Positions 10,173 to 20,106 are shown, counted from the stretch's first letter. The stretch: DNA of 50,471 bases from an uncultured PS1 clade bacterium (GCA_902626605.1 CACOFZ010000011.1:1-50471); one strand, 5' to 3'. Translations and numbers: made by a program. Notes: a model not told the origin generated them from the sequence alone.

Positions 10173-10757
10173 TTATTTTTTAATTTGAAGGATATTTTTC
10201 TGGAATTTTTTTTCATCACCTTCAATAAGAGTGGAAATATTTTCAGCAATAGATATTAATATTTTTTGAAGGGTTTCAGCATCATCCTTTGAAAGATCTC
10301 CTAAAACATGACCAGTAACTTTTTCTTTTTCACCGGGATGACTAATTCCAATCCTTATACGGAAATAATCTGTTCCAATATTTTCATCTATAGACTTTAG
10401 ACCATTGTGACCAGCATGACCTCCGCCTTTCTTAACTCTAACCTGACCGAAAGGTAAATCAAGTTCATCATGAAAAACAATAATTCTATCAGGACCAATC
10501 TTGTAAAAATTTGAGGCTTCTCTTACAGCTCTCCCTGACTCATTCATAAAGGTCTGAGGTTTAAAAGAAATTAGCTTTCTTTCTTCAAGAGAACCCATTG
10601 CGGTTCTTCCTAAAAACTTTGTTCTACTTCTTCCAAATTTATGAAAAGTCGATAGACAATCTAAGGCCATAAAACCAACATTATGTCTGTTATTTTTATG
10701 CTTTTCCCCTGGATTGCCAAGTCCAACAAAAAGAATTGTATCGTTTGATAAAGCCAA
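10173..10757 (-). CDS. pth: Peptidyl-tRNA hydrolase
   Basis: Releases tRNA from peptidyl-tRNA that has dropped off ribosomes. The 194 residues carry every active-site position of the bacterial Pth family: N15 (GLGNPG), H25 (NNRHNVGF), N72 (FMNESGRAV), D97 (HDELDLPFG) and N118 (GGHAGHNGLKSI). The length is normal. It sits 9 bp downstream of rplY and 3 bp upstream of ychF, so translation-related genes are grouped in one transcript. Confidence 0.98.
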   Translation of the reverse strand: MALSNDTILFVGLGNPGEKHKNNRHNVGFMALDCLSTFHKFGRSRTKFLGRTAMGSLEERKLISFKPQTFMNESGRAVREASNFYKIGPDRIIVFHDELDLPFGQVRVKKGGGHAGHNGLKSIDENIGTDYFRIRIGISHPGEKEKVTGHVLGDLSKDDAETLQKILISIAENISTLIEGDEKKFQKNILQIKK

Positions 10758-10766
10758 GGTCTCTAA

Positions 10767-11471
10767 TTATTCCTTTTCTTCTGAGTCAGCTGCATCTACA
10801 CTTGTTTCCTCAGTACTTTCAGCTTCCTCATCACCCTCAGCACCTTCCAATGCTTCAGGAGCCTCAGACTCTGCAGCATCAAGGGCTTCAATTTCCTCTT
10901 CACTTTTAGGAGCGGCAATACTAGCTATAGTAATATCTCTGTCAGTAATAGCGGAAACAATACCCTCAGGAAGATTAACATCAGATAAATGAACTGTAGC
11001 TCCAATTTCAAGCCCTGTTAGATCTACCTCTACTAGTTCTGGAATATTTGTTGCTGGACAATCTAGTTCGACAGTATACCGGCTAACATTAAGGATACCA
11101 CCTTCTCTTAAACCCGGTGATTCTTCCTCGGCTATGAAACTAACAGAAACTTCTACAGAAATTCTAGCATCAGCACCAAGACGAAGAAGATCGACATGAA
11201 TAATATTGCCTTTAACTGGATGTAATTGAACGTCTTTTGAAATAGCTTTAAATTTTTCACCTTTTGATGTTTCAACATCTATCAATTGAGATAACATTTT
11301 TCCTGAATTATATAATTTTAAGGTTTCAATCGCATTAAGACTTGCTGCCAAAGGATCCTTTTTATCACCATAAATAATACAAGGTATTTGTCCGTTTTTT
11401 CTAATCGCTCTTGCTAAAGATTTACCGGTTTCGTTTCTTTCTTCAGCTTTTAATAAGGTGGTTTCTGCCAT
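10767..11471 (-). CDS. rplY: Ribosomal protein bL25 (Ctc-type, with acidic tail)
   Basis: Binds 5S rRNA in the large subunit. The 234 residues divide into an N-terminal 5S-binding domain (ERNETGKSLARAIRKNGQIP and the IIYG turn), a C-terminal TL5/Ctc beta domain (LDCPATNIPELVEVDLTGLE and SDVNLPEG), and about 45 final residues almost entirely E, A, D and S. Such tails occur in alphaproteobacterial Ctc proteins. It lies 72 bp downstream of prs; that gap is slightly richer in GC and may contain a secondary promoter, though I cannot define one. Confidence 0.96.
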   Translation of the reverse strand: MAETTLLKAEERNETGKSLARAIRKNGQIPCIIYGDKKDPLAASLNAIETLKLYNSGKMLSQLIDVETSKGEKFKAISKDVQLHPVKGNIIHVDLLRLGADARISVEVSVSFIAEEESPGLREGGILNVSRYTVELDCPATNIPELVEVDLTGLEIGATVHLSDVNLPEGIVSAITDRDITIASIAAPKSEEEIEALDAAESEAPEALEGAEGDEEAESTEETSVDAADSEEKE

Positions 11472-11543
11472 CCTCTTTCTCCAAAAAGATAATTAAAATT
11501 TTTCCTGTGGCGCGTTATAACCCTGCTTTGGAATCAAATCAAG

Positions 11544-12476
11544 TTAATCGAACAAACTTGATACAGATTTTTCATCAGATATTCTTTTAATTGCCTCACC
11601 TAGAAGCGATGAAATTGAGATAACATCAATTTTATTTGATTTATTTACAGCATCTGACTCTTCAATCGTATCAGTTATTAATAATTTTGTTAAAGAGGAT
11701 TTATTGACTTTTTCAACTGCTTTTCCTGAGAGTACTCCATGAGTAACGTAAGAATATACTTTTGTTGCTCCCTCTCTGATGAGAGCATCAGACGCATTGC
11801 AAAGAGTACCTGCAGAGTCAACTATATCATCAATCATAAAACATTCTTTTCCTTTCACATTACCAATAATATTCATAACTTCAGATTCTCCAGCTTTTTC
11901 TCTTCTTTTATCAACTATTGCAAGATCTGCACCAATCCTTTTAGCTATAATTCTTGCTCTAACAACTCCCCCAACATCAGGAGAGATAACTATTGGTGTG
12001 TTATTGGTTAATTTACTCTTAATATCCTCAACTAATACTGGTGCAGCAAATAGATTATCTGTTGGAATATCAAAAAAACCTTGAATTTGACCAGCATGCA
12101 AATCCATTGTTAAAACTCTATTGGCACCAGCTTTATCAATCATATTAGCAACTAGTTTTGAGGTAATAGGTGTTCTTGGTCCTGGCTTCCTATCTTGTCT
12201 TGCATAGCCAAAGTAAGGTATAACGGCTGTAATTCTTTTTGCAGATGCTCGTCGAAGGGTATCAATTATAATTAATAATTCCATTAAATTATCGTTTGCT
12301 GGATAGGATGTTGATTGGATTACAAAAACATCTTCCCCTCGAACATTTTCTTTCATTTCAACGAAGATTTCTTTATCTGCAAATCTTTTTACATCGCAAT
12401 TAGAAAGATCAATACCCACATATTTGCTAATATAATTTGCTAATTTTAAATTTGAATTCCCAGTTACTAACTTCAT
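11544..12476 (-). CDS. prs: Ribose-phosphate pyrophosphokinase (PRPP synthetase)
   Basis: Makes PRPP from ribose 5-phosphate and ATP for nucleotide, histidine and tryptophan synthesis. The 310 residues contain [20 protein letters not shown], the flexible ATP loop [19 protein letters not shown] (87-105), H127 of [27 protein letters not shown], and the PRPP loop [11 protein letters not shown] (215-225). It is a class I enzyme by length and motifs. It belongs to the minus-strand run from lgt, and carAB, which uses the same pyrimidine pathway, lies elsewhere in the window. Confidence 0.98.
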   Translation of the reverse strand: MKLVTGNSNLKLANYISKYVGIDLSNCDVKRFADKEIFVEMKENVRGEDVFVIQSTSYPANDNLMELLIIIDTLRRASAKRITAVIPYFGYARQDRKPGPRTPITSKLVANMIDKAGANRVLTMDLHAGQIQGFFDIPTDNLFAAPVLVEDIKSKLTNNTPIVISPDVGGVVRARIIAKRIGADLAIVDKRREKAGESEVMNIIGNVKGKECFMIDDIVDSAGTLCNASDALIREGATKVYSYVTHGVLSGKAVEKVNKSSLTKLLITDTIEESDAVNKSNKIDVISISSLLGEAIKRISDEKSVSSLFD

Positions 12477-12499
12477 GATAACCCCATTTATTTGGATGC

Positions 12500-13573
12500 C
12501 TATTCCTTATTTTTCGTTGTACCACAGGTAAATCCCTCAAGCGAGGGGAAATTTTTGGAGGAAAGAGCAATTACTTTAAATAAATTACCCATTTCGCTCT
12601 CGCTCATTAATCTATTTAAGCCAATTCTTAACTCTTTTTTTTGATGATTAGTTGCTTTTTTTTCAAGAAATTCAAGTCTTTGAATAGCACCCATTTGCTC
12701 TAAAAATGAACCTTGTGTATTAGGTCCATAAAAATTAATATTATTTTTCTTAGCCTGTAATCGAATATCTTTAAAATTTACGTGACTCGTTAGGTCTACT
12801 AAACCGGGGTCGCTTAGTGGATTGGTTTTCTTATTATCTTTAATCCCTTGAAAGCTGTCTCCATAGCCATCCATGTATCCGTAGTCAAAAAATATTGCTG
12901 CACCAGAATTTTCTCTGATAAAATTAGAAATATTATTAATTATTTTTCTCGTTTTAAAATTAATTTCTATAATAGACCCCTCTCTAAAGTTTGAAGAATT
13001 ACTTAAAGATATTTTTTTTGAGAGTTTTGTTGATTCATAAGAAAAAAATAACTCGTAATTTTTAGAGTTTATACATACCTCTTTCCAACATTTATCTTTT
13101 TTAATAAATTGATGAACTGGAAATGCATCTAAGAATTCATTTCCAATAAAAATGGTTGGTATTTTTGGGATATCGTTGATCTTTTCGAAGTGAGATGCAT
13201 CTCTTAAGGCTTTCTTCTGTAGTTTTATTAATTCCTCATTAATATCTATAAAAATAAAGTTACTTACTTTGTTTTTTAGAACCCTATTTATATCTTTCAG
13301 TAAGGTACCTCTTCCTCCGCCAAGGTCGACAATTTGAAAATTACTTGGCTCTTTTAGTTTTAACCAAATATCTAAGATCCAGATACCAATAATTTCACCA
13401 AAAATTTGTGAAATATCTGGTGATGTGACAAAATCACCTTGTGATCCTAAAGGCATTTTTTTTCTATAATATCCATATTTTTTATCGTTAAGAGATATCT
13501 CCATAAATGATGCTATTGATATAGGACCATTCTCAATAATTATATTATGTATTTTTTCTCTAAGAATATTCAT
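12500..13573 (-). CDS. SAM-dependent methyltransferase, COG1565/NDUFAF7 family (DUF185)
   Basis: In mitochondria the homologue NDUFAF7 dimethylates an arginine of a complex I subunit during assembly; the bacterial protein is inferred to do likewise. The 357 residues begin with the family hallmark [19 protein letters not shown] and [18 protein letters not shown] (about 48-65). They continue with the SAM motif [30 protein letters not shown], and [17 protein letters not shown] with DLTSHVNF. It overlaps the 3' end of lgt by 14 bp, a conserved alphaproteobacterial pairing. The family call is firm; the substrate is extrapolated. Confidence 0.88.
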   Translation of the reverse strand: MNILREKIHNIIIENGPISIASFMEISLNDKKYGYYRKKMPLGSQGDFVTSPDISQIFGEIIGIWILDIWLKLKEPSNFQIVDLGGGRGTLLKDINRVLKNKVSNFIFIDINEELIKLQKKALRDASHFEKINDIPKIPTIFIGNEFLDAFPVHQFIKKDKCWKEVCINSKNYELFFSYESTKLSKKISLSNSSNFREGSIIEINFKTRKIINNISNFIRENSGAAIFFDYGYMDGYGDSFQGIKDNKKTNPLSDPGLVDLTSHVNFKDIRLQAKKNNINFYGPNTQGSFLEQMGAIQRLEFLEKKATNHQKKELRIGLNRLMSESEMGNLFKVIALSSKNFPSLEGFTCGTTKNKE

Positions 13574-14363
13574 ATTTTATTGAACGAAAAATTAAAATTA
13601 AACCTGCGATTAAAAAGGGTAAAGACAATATCATTCCCATAGTTATATTTGGAAAAATATATCCAATATGAGTGTCTGGCTCACGAAAGTTTTCTATAAT
13701 TATCCTTGAAAAAGAATAAAAGAATAAAAAAGTACCGCTAACTAATCCTTTTTTCTTGAGCCCATTAATAAGGACCAATATTAATAAAATAATAAATAAA
13801 ATTAAACCTTCTAAACCAGCCTCATATAATTGGCTAGGGTGTCTTGGATTAGTTCCTGCGTTTGGGAATATTACCCCCCAAGAAATATTTGTTTCTTTCC
13901 CCCATAATTCACCATTAACAAAGTTAGCAATTCTTCCAAAGAAAAGCCCTATAGGCACTACCGAGCAAATAATATCTCCTGTTTCTAATACTGGAATTCT
14001 GTTATATTTTGAATAAGAAATTATAGCTATAATTACTCCAATCGCACCTCCATGAAAAGACATTCCACCTTCCCACAATGATAAAATCAATAGAGGGTTA
14101 TTAAGATAAAAATCAAAATTGTAAAATATTATATAGCCTAATCTTGCTCCAAAAATGATACCAAAAACAATCCATATAAAGACTCCATCAATATTTTTTT
14201 TTGTAATTGATAATTTGCATACTTCTTTTTTTAATTCAATTATTTTAAGAGCATAAAAAAGACCTAGGACCATTCCTGTCATGTATGCAAGACCATACCA
14301 ATAAACATCTATTGGTCCTATAGAAAAGGCAATTGGATTAATATCTAAAATATAATTTTCCAT
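13560..14363 (-). CDS. lgt: Prolipoprotein diacylglyceryl transferase
   Basis: Inner-membrane enzyme that transfers diacylglycerol from phosphatidylglycerol to the lipobox cysteine, the first step of lipoprotein maturation. The 267 residues and about seven helices fit. Signatures: WEGGMSFHGGAIGVI, the Lgt signature GRIANFVNGELWGKETN, and RHPSQLYEAGLEGLI. It is the first gene of a minus-strand cluster, divergent from the ybjN-like gene across 115 bp. Its presence shows lipoproteins are made, which makes the cysteine-free MlaA at 43442 more notable. Confidence 0.97.
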   Translation of the reverse strand: MENYILDINPIAFSIGPIDVYWYGLAYMTGMVLGLFYALKIIELKKEVCKLSITKKNIDGVFIWIVFGIIFGARLGYIIFYNFDFYLNNPLLILSLWEGGMSFHGGAIGVIIAIISYSKYNRIPVLETGDIICSVVPIGLFFGRIANFVNGELWGKETNISWGVIFPNAGTNPRHPSQLYEAGLEGLILFIILLILVLINGLKKKGLVSGTFLFFYSFSRIIIENFREPDTHIGYIFPNITMGMILSLPFLIAGLILIFRSIKYEYS

Positions 14364-14478
14364 ATAAAAATTTATACATATTTAAATCATTAATTTGAAA
14401 TTTTTTATTATTATTGGCTATTATCTTTTTTCAATTTGTAGTATTATGTATTTTTTAAACTACTATATGTGGTAATTA

Positions 14479-14970
14479 ATGGCATTAGTAAAAAACATTC
14501 AAATTCTTGAACATCCCCTTGATACTGTTGAAATTGTCGCAAGTTTAAGGGATTGGACATACGAAAGAAGTGAAACAGAAGTATCAATACTTGCTAAAGG
14601 TAAATGGTTAGACTATCAAATTTCGGTTACATGGATTGATGATTTCGAAGGTATTAATATCGTATGCGGGTTTGATTTAAAATTTGAAAATAGACACAAA
14701 GATAAAATTCTTGAACTAGTATCATCTATTAATAATCAAATGTGGCTCGGACACTTTGATGTTTGGGCTGATGAAGGTATAGTACTGTATAGAAATACAT
14801 CTTTATTTAATAGAGATAATATCTCCCAAGATCAGTTAGATAATGTCATGGTTAGAGCAGTATCTTCTTGTGATCAATTTTTTCCAGCTTTTCAATATAT
14901 TTTATGGGCAGGTAAAAATTCAAATGAAGCGCTGGAGGCTGTTCTTTTTAATACTGAAGGTGAGGCTTAA
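14479..14970 (+). CDS. YbjN domain-containing protein
   Basis: A 163-residue soluble protein of the YbjN/type III secretion chaperone-like fold. The family is recognised from DTVEIVASLRDWTYERSETEV, the central LDYQISVTWIDDFEGINI, and NQMWLGHFDVWADEGIVLYR. No catalytic residues are known. In E. coli YbjN influences stress and motility, but that is not transferable. It is followed 12 bp later by proC, an arrangement seen in many Alphaproteobacteria, and is probably co-transcribed with it. Function unknown. Confidence 0.85.
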   Translation: MALVKNIQILEHPLDTVEIVASLRDWTYERSETEVSILAKGKWLDYQISVTWIDDFEGINIVCGFDLKFENRHKDKILELVSSINNQMWLGHFDVWADEGIVLYRNTSLFNRDNISQDQLDNVMVRAVSSCDQFFPAFQYILWAGKNSNEALEAVLFNTEGEA

Positions 14971-14982
14971 AATTACAGGACA

Positions 14983-15804
14983 ATGAATAACTCTCAAAAA
15001 TTATTAATCATTGGTCTAGGAAAAATGGGAGGTAGTTTATTAGAGGGATTAATCTCAGAAAAATTACCTAATATAGAAATATCTGTTATCGAGCCTAACC
15101 TGAACGAAACCAACAAAGATATGGTAATTAAAAATACCAATCATTATTCATCAATTGAAAAAATAAATAGTTTTAATTTTGATATAGTTATTTTTGCCAT
15201 AAAGCCACAAATTGTGAGAGATTTATGTGAACAAATATCATTAATTTCTAATGGAAAAAACTTTTCTATAATATCAATTTTAGCTGGTACAAAAATAAAA
15301 ACATTTGAAAAATATTTTAATAACTATCCAATTATCAGGACCATGCCAAATTTAGCTGCTTCTAAAGGCAGTAGTATTACTGCTTTGTATGGAAATAGTT
15401 TTATCGATAATGATTTTAAACTGCTAACTGAAAATATTTTTTCTAAAATAGGTGAATATTTTTGGATAAATAGTGAGGATGATATTGATATTATAACAGC
15501 CATATCAGGCTCAGGTCCTGCTTATTATTTTTATCTAACTGAGTGTTTGAGCTCTATTGCTAGAGAAATAGGATTAAAAGAGATTGATACCAATAAATTA
15601 GCTAAAATTGTAGCAAAAGGATCATCTGATTTAATGATGTCCTCCAGTAAAACAGCTAATGAATTAAAAGAAAATGTTACATCTAAAGGTGGAACTACAG
15701 AAGCAGCCTTTGAAATACTTGAGGGTTCTAAAAAAAATTTTTATAATCTTTTAAAAAGCGCTATTAAAAATGCAGTTAAAAGGAGTAAGGAATTAAGTAA
15801 TTAA
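14983..15804 (+). CDS. proC: Pyrroline-5-carboxylate reductase
   Basis: Last step of proline synthesis: NAD(P)H-dependent reduction of 1-pyrroline-5-carboxylate. The 273 residues open with the Rossmann motif IIGLGKMGGSLLEGL, followed by DIVIFAIKPQ, IIRTMPNLAA, and the substrate-binding signature AISGSGPAYYFYLTE and TSKGGTTEAAFEIL. It is full length. The stop overlaps the stop of the convergent histidine kinase gene by 4 bp (shared TTAA), leaving no terminator space. Confidence 0.97.
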   Translation: MNNSQKLLIIGLGKMGGSLLEGLISEKLPNIEISVIEPNLNETNKDMVIKNTNHYSSIEKINSFNFDIVIFAIKPQIVRDLCEQISLISNGKNFSIISILAGTKIKTFEKYFNNYPIIRTMPNLAASKGSSITALYGNSFIDNDFKLLTENIFSKIGEYFWINSEDDIDIITAISGSGPAYYFYLTECLSSIAREIGLKEIDTNKLAKIVAKGSSDLMMSSSKTANELKENVTSKGGTTEAAFEILEGSKKNFYNLLKSAIKNAVKRSKELSN

Positions 15805-17132
15805 AAATTCTTAGGAAGTTGAATTTCAACTTTTAGGCCACCAATTATGCTTTTTGATAAGCTAAGATTTCCATTAAGCGTTTTTATGATATCTTGAGAG
15901 ATTGAAAGTCCAAGGCCAGATCCTGCTATATTTTGATTTCTTGATGAGTCAAGTCTTTGAAATGGTTTTAAAGCTTTTTCATAGTCCTTTTCATTTATTC
16001 CAGGCCCATCATCTTCAATGTAAATATTTATATTACTATTTGTTTCCGAGAGACTGATAATGATTTCATCACCATAAGCTTTTGCATTATTAACAAGGTT
16101 AATAATACATCTTTTTAAAGCAATATATTTACATTTATGATTAATATGATTTTCACTTGAAGATTTAAAAATTATAGATTTATTTTTCTCTTTACTTGTC
16201 TCGGTAATTTCTTCAATCATCTCATTAATATTAACAATTGAATTTTCTTCGCTTGATACTGTTTGTGAAAAATCTAAATAGGTTTCTAGCATATATTGCA
16301 TTTCATCAACATCTTTAAGTAATTCTTCACTTTCCTTATTTTTTGAAAGCATTTCTAATTGGAGTCTTATCCTGGTAAGGGGTGTTCTCAGGTCATGACT
16401 TACCCCTGCCAGCATTAGAGTTCTTTGTTCAATAAATTTTTCTATTCTCTCTTGCATTTTAATATATGCATCTGCAGCTTTTCTAACCTCTGAAGCACCG
16501 GACGGTTTAAAGTTCTTAATTTTCCGACCCATTCCAAATGACTCAGCCGCTTTAGCAAGCTTTTCTATGGGTTTAATTTGTTGTCTTAAAAATAGTATCG
16601 CTATTGATAAAATTAGAATCGAGGATATGACCATCCATACTAAAAAAATATGACTATTTGTTGCATATACATTTCTTCGAGGTATCAAAAATTCAATTAC
16701 ATTTGAGTTTATTGGGATTTTTATAATAACTTTTTTCTCTTGAGGAAAATCTTTAATCCAAGTTTCTGTTCCCAGTCTTTCTTCAATTTCCTTGACTAAA
16801 GTTCTCTCAACAATTGTTCTTGGGATATTATTATCTCTTGATATTTCTTGATTAGTATAAAGATTAATTGATATATCATAAAATTCTTTTGCGTATGAGG
16901 TAATTGTTTCAAGTTCAGTACTTTCTTGCATCTTAATAATCATTCCAATTTCAGAAACAACTGATGAGGATAATTTTTTAGTTACTAATTGCCAATGTCG
17001 CTCCAAAAAAACAAAAGTTAAGATTGCTTGCAAAACAACTATTGGAGCAATTATTATGATTAATGATCTTGTATATAGACCATTAGGTGAAATTTTTTTT
17101 AATTTTTTAAACATGGGTATGTCAATTTTCAT
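15801..17132 (-). CDS. Sensor histidine kinase, EnvZ-like
   Basis: Membrane sensor kinase that phosphorylates the response regulator encoded just upstream. In 443 residues: TM1 at 23-43, a periplasmic domain of about 115 residues, TM2 at 161-182, a HAMP linker (183-235), the dimerisation and phosphoacceptor box AGVSHDLRTPLTRIRLQLE with H246, an N-box NLVNNAKAYGDEI, and G-boxes DDGPGI and GSGLGLSI. The lack of PAS domains and the HDLRTPLTRIRL box place it with EnvZ. Its ATG overlaps the regulator's TGA by 4 bp. The signal sensed is unknown. Confidence 0.92.
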   Translation of the reverse strand: MKIDIPMFKKLKKISPNGLYTRSLIIIIAPIVVLQAILTFVFLERHWQLVTKKLSSSVVSEIGMIIKMQESTELETITSYAKEFYDISINLYTNQEISRDNNIPRTIVERTLVKEIEERLGTETWIKDFPQEKKVIIKIPINSNVIEFLIPRRNVYATNSHIFLVWMVISSILILSIAILFLRQQIKPIEKLAKAAESFGMGRKIKNFKPSGASEVRKAADAYIKMQERIEKFIEQRTLMLAGVSHDLRTPLTRIRLQLEMLSKNKESEELLKDVDEMQYMLETYLDFSQTVSSEENSIVNINEMIEEITETSKEKNKSIIFKSSSENHINHKCKYIALKRCIINLVNNAKAYGDEIIISLSETNSNINIYIEDDGPGINEKDYEKALKPFQRLDSSRNQNIAGSGLGLSISQDIIKTLNGNLSLSKSIIGGLKVEIQLPKNF

Positions 17133-17827
17133 TTTGAATTAGGCCTTAATATATAACCTTTTCCTCTAACGGTTTGTAACCAAATTGGCATGGTTGGATC
17201 ATCCTCAATTTTTTTTCTTAACCTATTAATCCCTACATCTATTGCTCTTCCTGGTTCATCAATTCCTGCTAGTTCCTCTCTACTAATTGGAACACCTGGA
17301 CTTTTTGCTAATGATATTAATAGGTTTAATTCTTGTTCGGTTAGGTAAACTCTTTTTCCAGATTTTGTAAAATCCCTAGTTTCAATATTTAAAGTGAATT
17401 CACCAAAATTAATTTCTGGATTTAAAATTTTATCGTTATTTGATCTTTTTAAAATTGAATTTATTCTAAGTAAAAGTTCTTTTGGATTAAACGGTTTGGT
17501 AACATAATCATCTGCGCCTATTTCTAATCCTTCAATTTTGGAATCAATCTCAGATTTAGCAGTTAATAAAATTATAGGTGTTTGGGATGTTTCTCTTATT
17601 TGATTAGTGAATTCAAATCCATCAACATTAGGCATCATGACATCTAAAATAATAAGATCGAAATCTAATATCTTCATTTTTTCATTTGCTGTGATAGCCG
17701 AGTCAGCTGTTGAAATAATAAAACCTTCATTAACAAGATATTCTTTTAATAATTTCCTTATCCTCTCATCGTCATCAACAACAAGAAGATTCTTAAGATT
17801 ATTTTTATCAATGTCTGTCTTATTCAT
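17129..17827 (-). CDS. Response regulator, OmpR family
   Basis: DNA-binding regulator with 232 residues. The receiver domain has the acidic pocket D18-D19, phosphoacceptor D62 (LDVMMPNVDG), T89 and K111 (TKPFNP). The winged-helix domain (about 135-230) has the typical LTEQELNLLISLAKSPG, ISREELAGIDEPGRAIDVGI and the wing VRGKGYIL. It is translationally coupled to the EnvZ-like kinase. It is divergent from the aminotransferase gene across 148 bp of AT-rich DNA. In alphaproteobacteria this pair often neighbours ilvE. Targets cannot be inferred here. Confidence 0.94.
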   Translation of the reverse strand: MNKTDIDKNNLKNLLVVDDDERIRKLLKEYLVNEGFIISTADSAITANEKMKILDFDLIILDVMMPNVDGFEFTNQIRETSQTPIILLTAKSEIDSKIEGLEIGADDYVTKPFNPKELLLRINSILKRSNNDKILNPEINFGEFTLNIETRDFTKSGKRVYLTEQELNLLISLAKSPGVPISREELAGIDEPGRAIDVGINRLRKKIEDDPTMPIWLQTVRGKGYILRPNSK

Positions 17828-17975
17828 AATTTATTAATAGTATAATAATATAATTTATAAAATATTTTAAATTTCTATTTATTTTTTTATTATCAATTAT
17901 ATTGACTACTTTAAATCTCAATGATACCGATTTTTAGTATATTGATAATTTTTTTTTGGACTGGGAGATTATAAA

Positions 17976-18854
17976 TTGGCTGAATCTATGGAAAACCGCG
18001 ATGGTTTAATTTGGTTTGATGGAGAATTCGTCGATTGGAAGAATGCTAACATTCATATTCTTAATCATGGTCTACATTACGCAAGCTCTGTCTTTGAGGG
18101 TGAAAGATCTTATTCAGGAAAAATTTTTAAAGTTAGAGAACATACTGAAAGACTTTTTAGTTCTGCCAAAGCGCTTGATTTAAAAATACCTTACTCAATT
18201 GATCAAATTATAGACGCCTCATATGAAGCTATAAAGTTAAATAATCTCGAGGATGCTTATATTAGACCAATTGTTTGGCGCGGTTCTGAGATGGGTGTTT
18301 CTGCTCCTGATGCCCCAGTGCATTGTGCAATTGCAGTTTGGGAGTGGCCCTCATATTTTACTCCAGAGGAAATTTTAGAGGGTATTAAAGTAACACTATC
18401 AGAATGGAAAAGACCTTCTCCAGAAACAATTCCGTGTAAAGCAAAAGCCGCAGGTTTATATATGATATGCACCCTTGCTAAACAAAAAGCAGAGTCTAGA
18501 GGTTTTTCTGATGCTTTAATGCTTGACTATAGAGATCAAATTGCAGAAACAACTGGAGCAAATATCTTTTTTATTAGTGGCAATGAAATCCATACCCCTA
18601 TACCCGATTGTTTTTTAGACGGTATTACAAGAAGGACAGTAATAGAAATAGCGAAAGATCATGGATTTAAAATAGTTGAAAGAGCTATATTCATGAAGGA
18701 TTTAAAAAACTTTAAGCAATGCTTCATAACTGGAACAGCTGCTGAAGTTACGCCAGTTTGCGCTATAGACGATCAAGAATTTATCGTTGGAGATGAAATT
18801 AAAAAAATTTCTTCATCTTACATTGACCTTGTTAATAATTGGTCTGGTGATTAA
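17976..18854 (+). CDS. ilvE: Branched-chain amino acid aminotransferase
   Basis: PLP enzyme of fold type IV that interconverts leucine, isoleucine and valine with their 2-oxo acids. In 292 residues the PLP lysine is K157 (CKAKAAGLYM), the glutamate-containing loop is IAETTGANIFF, and GTAAEVTPV closes the phosphate-binding site. I chose TTG 17976 because a GGGAG ribosome site (17963-17967) lies 8 nt upstream; the first ATG (17988) would be 20 nt away. The gene ends in a 4-bp TTAA overlap with convergent moaE. A D-amino acid or ADC-lyase role is less likely given the family match. Confidence 0.93.
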   Translation: MAESMENRDGLIWFDGEFVDWKNANIHILNHGLHYASSVFEGERSYSGKIFKVREHTERLFSSAKALDLKIPYSIDQIIDASYEAIKLNNLEDAYIRPIVWRGSEMGVSAPDAPVHCAIAVWEWPSYFTPEEILEGIKVTLSEWKRPSPETIPCKAKAAGLYMICTLAKQKAESRGFSDALMLDYRDQIAETTGANIFFISGNEIHTPIPDCFLDGITRRTVIEIAKDHGFKIVERAIFMKDLKNFKQCFITGTAAEVTPVCAIDDQEFIVGDEIKKISSSYIDLVNNWSGD

Positions 18855-19291
18855 ATACTTATGTCTAGATCTTTTTTATTCTGTTCAACCCAATAGGAAT
18901 CCTTATTAGTATGCTCTTTTTTCCAAAATGGAGCATTTATTTTTAAAAAATCAATAATATATTCATTTGCTCTAAAAGCATCTTTTCTATGCTTGGTTTG
19001 AGTTATAATGAGAACAATTGGTTCATTGACATTTAATTTTCCAAATCTATGAATAATTAAACATTGACTAAGCTTCCATTTATCAAAGGCTTTTTTTACT
19101 GTTTCATTTAAAACTTTTTTTGCCATTTTTGGATAATATTCAATTTCTAATTTTTTTAATTCTTCTTCTGAATTAAGATCTCTTACAGAACCAAGAAAAC
19201 AAACAACAGCTCCATCTATTTTATTTTTTTGAAATTTTTTTATCTCTTTTTCAAAATTAAAATCACTGGATTGTATTCTTATATCGATCAT
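18851..19291 (-). CDS. moaE: Molybdopterin synthase catalytic subunit MoaE
   Basis: With MoaD it converts precursor Z (cPMP) to molybdopterin. The 146 residues include GAVVCFLGSVRD, LEIEYYPKMAKK, IIHRFGKLNVNEPIV, KHRKDAFRANEYIID and the catalytic-lysine segment NAPFWKKEH. It overlaps moaD by one base (TAATG). It is the last gene of a minus run uvrC-pgsA-moaD-moaE. Molybdoenzymes and the other moa/moe genes are not in this window. Confidence 0.95.
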   Translation of the reverse strand: MIDIRIQSSDFNFEKEIKKFQKNKIDGAVVCFLGSVRDLNSEEELKKLEIEYYPKMAKKVLNETVKKAFDKWKLSQCLIIHRFGKLNVNEPIVLIITQTKHRKDAFRANEYIIDFLKINAPFWKKEHTNKDSYWVEQNKKDLDISI

Positions 19292-19539
19292 TACCCACCT
19301 GTAACTGGAGGAAAAATTGCAATTTCTTTAGTGTTGGATATCTTATAGTCCATATCTACCAGCTCTTCATCACAAGCAATAAAAAAATCATAATTTTCAA
19401 AAACGTTATAATAAATTTTATTATATTCTTTTAGAAATGACACCATATCATTTATTGTTACTACATTTTCAGGAAGAGTAATATTTTCCTCTTCTTTTCC
19501 TATTAACTCTCTTATTTTTGCAAAAAAAATAATTTTCAT
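19291..19539 (-). CDS. moaD: Molybdopterin synthase sulfur carrier subunit MoaD
   Basis: A ubiquitin-fold sulfur carrier of 82 residues. It starts MKIIFFAKIRELIGKEEENI and ends in PVTGG, whose terminal glycine is thiocarboxylated and donates sulfur to MoaE. The length and diglycine end are diagnostic. Its ATG overlaps the pgsA stop (ATGA) and its stop overlaps the moaE start by one base. Confidence 0.95.
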   Translation of the reverse strand: MKIIFFAKIRELIGKEEENITLPENVVTINDMVSFLKEYNKIYYNVFENYDFFIACDEELVDMDYKISNTKEIAIFPPVTGG

Positions 19540-20090
19540 TTTATTTTTTTTAGAAAACCTGAAGCTAATCTGAAATAATTAAACCCTGTACTTAATGACA
19601 TTATTGCCGATAACCAAAATAAAATTGAAATTAATAGATATAAATAAAAAGCATTATTTTCAATTACTGGGAAAAGAATAAAACCAGAAATAGAAATAAA
19701 TTGTATTGATGTTTTCCATTTTGATTGTTTTGTAACGTCAACTTTAACTGATTTATTGCCTAAATATTCTCTTAAACCAGAAATAAAAACTTCTCGATAA
19801 ATGATGATTAGCGCTGGTAATATATTTAAACCAGTAAGAATAGAATTTTTTATAAGTGCTATTAATATTGAAATAACCAAGATTTTATCAGCAATGGGAT
19901 CAAGCATTTTTCCTAATTCACTTACCTCATTATTTTTTCTTGCATACCAACCATCAAAAAAATCAGTAAAACCAGCTAAACAAAAAAGAATAAAACTAGC
20001 TAAATAAGAAAATTTATTCGGAAAAATAATAATTAGAGATGTAATTATTATCGAAAGAAGAATTCTTGTTAGTGTTAAAAAATTTGGCAT
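19536..20090 (-). CDS. pgsA: CDP-diacylglycerol-glycerol-3-phosphate 3-phosphatidyltransferase
   Basis: Makes phosphatidylglycerol phosphate in the inner membrane, the committed step to phosphatidylglycerol, which also feeds Lgt. The CDP-alcohol phosphotransferase motif D-x2-DG-x2-AR-x8-G-x3-D-x3-D is complete in the stretch from DFFDGWYARK to GKMLDPIADK (residues about 43-68). The protein has 184 residues and about four to five membrane helices. It follows uvrC by 16 bp and overlaps moaD by 4 bp; the uvrC-pgsA pairing is very widespread. Confidence 0.95.
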   Translation of the reverse strand: MPNFLTLTRILLSIIITSLIIIFPNKFSYLASFILFCLAGFTDFFDGWYARKNNEVSELGKMLDPIADKILVISILIALIKNSILTGLNILPALIIIYREVFISGLREYLGNKSVKVDVTKQSKWKTSIQFISISGFILFPVIENNAFYLYLLISILFWLSAIMSLSTGFNYFRLASGFLKKIK

Positions 20091-20106
20091 TTTTCCAACT
20101 TTAAAT

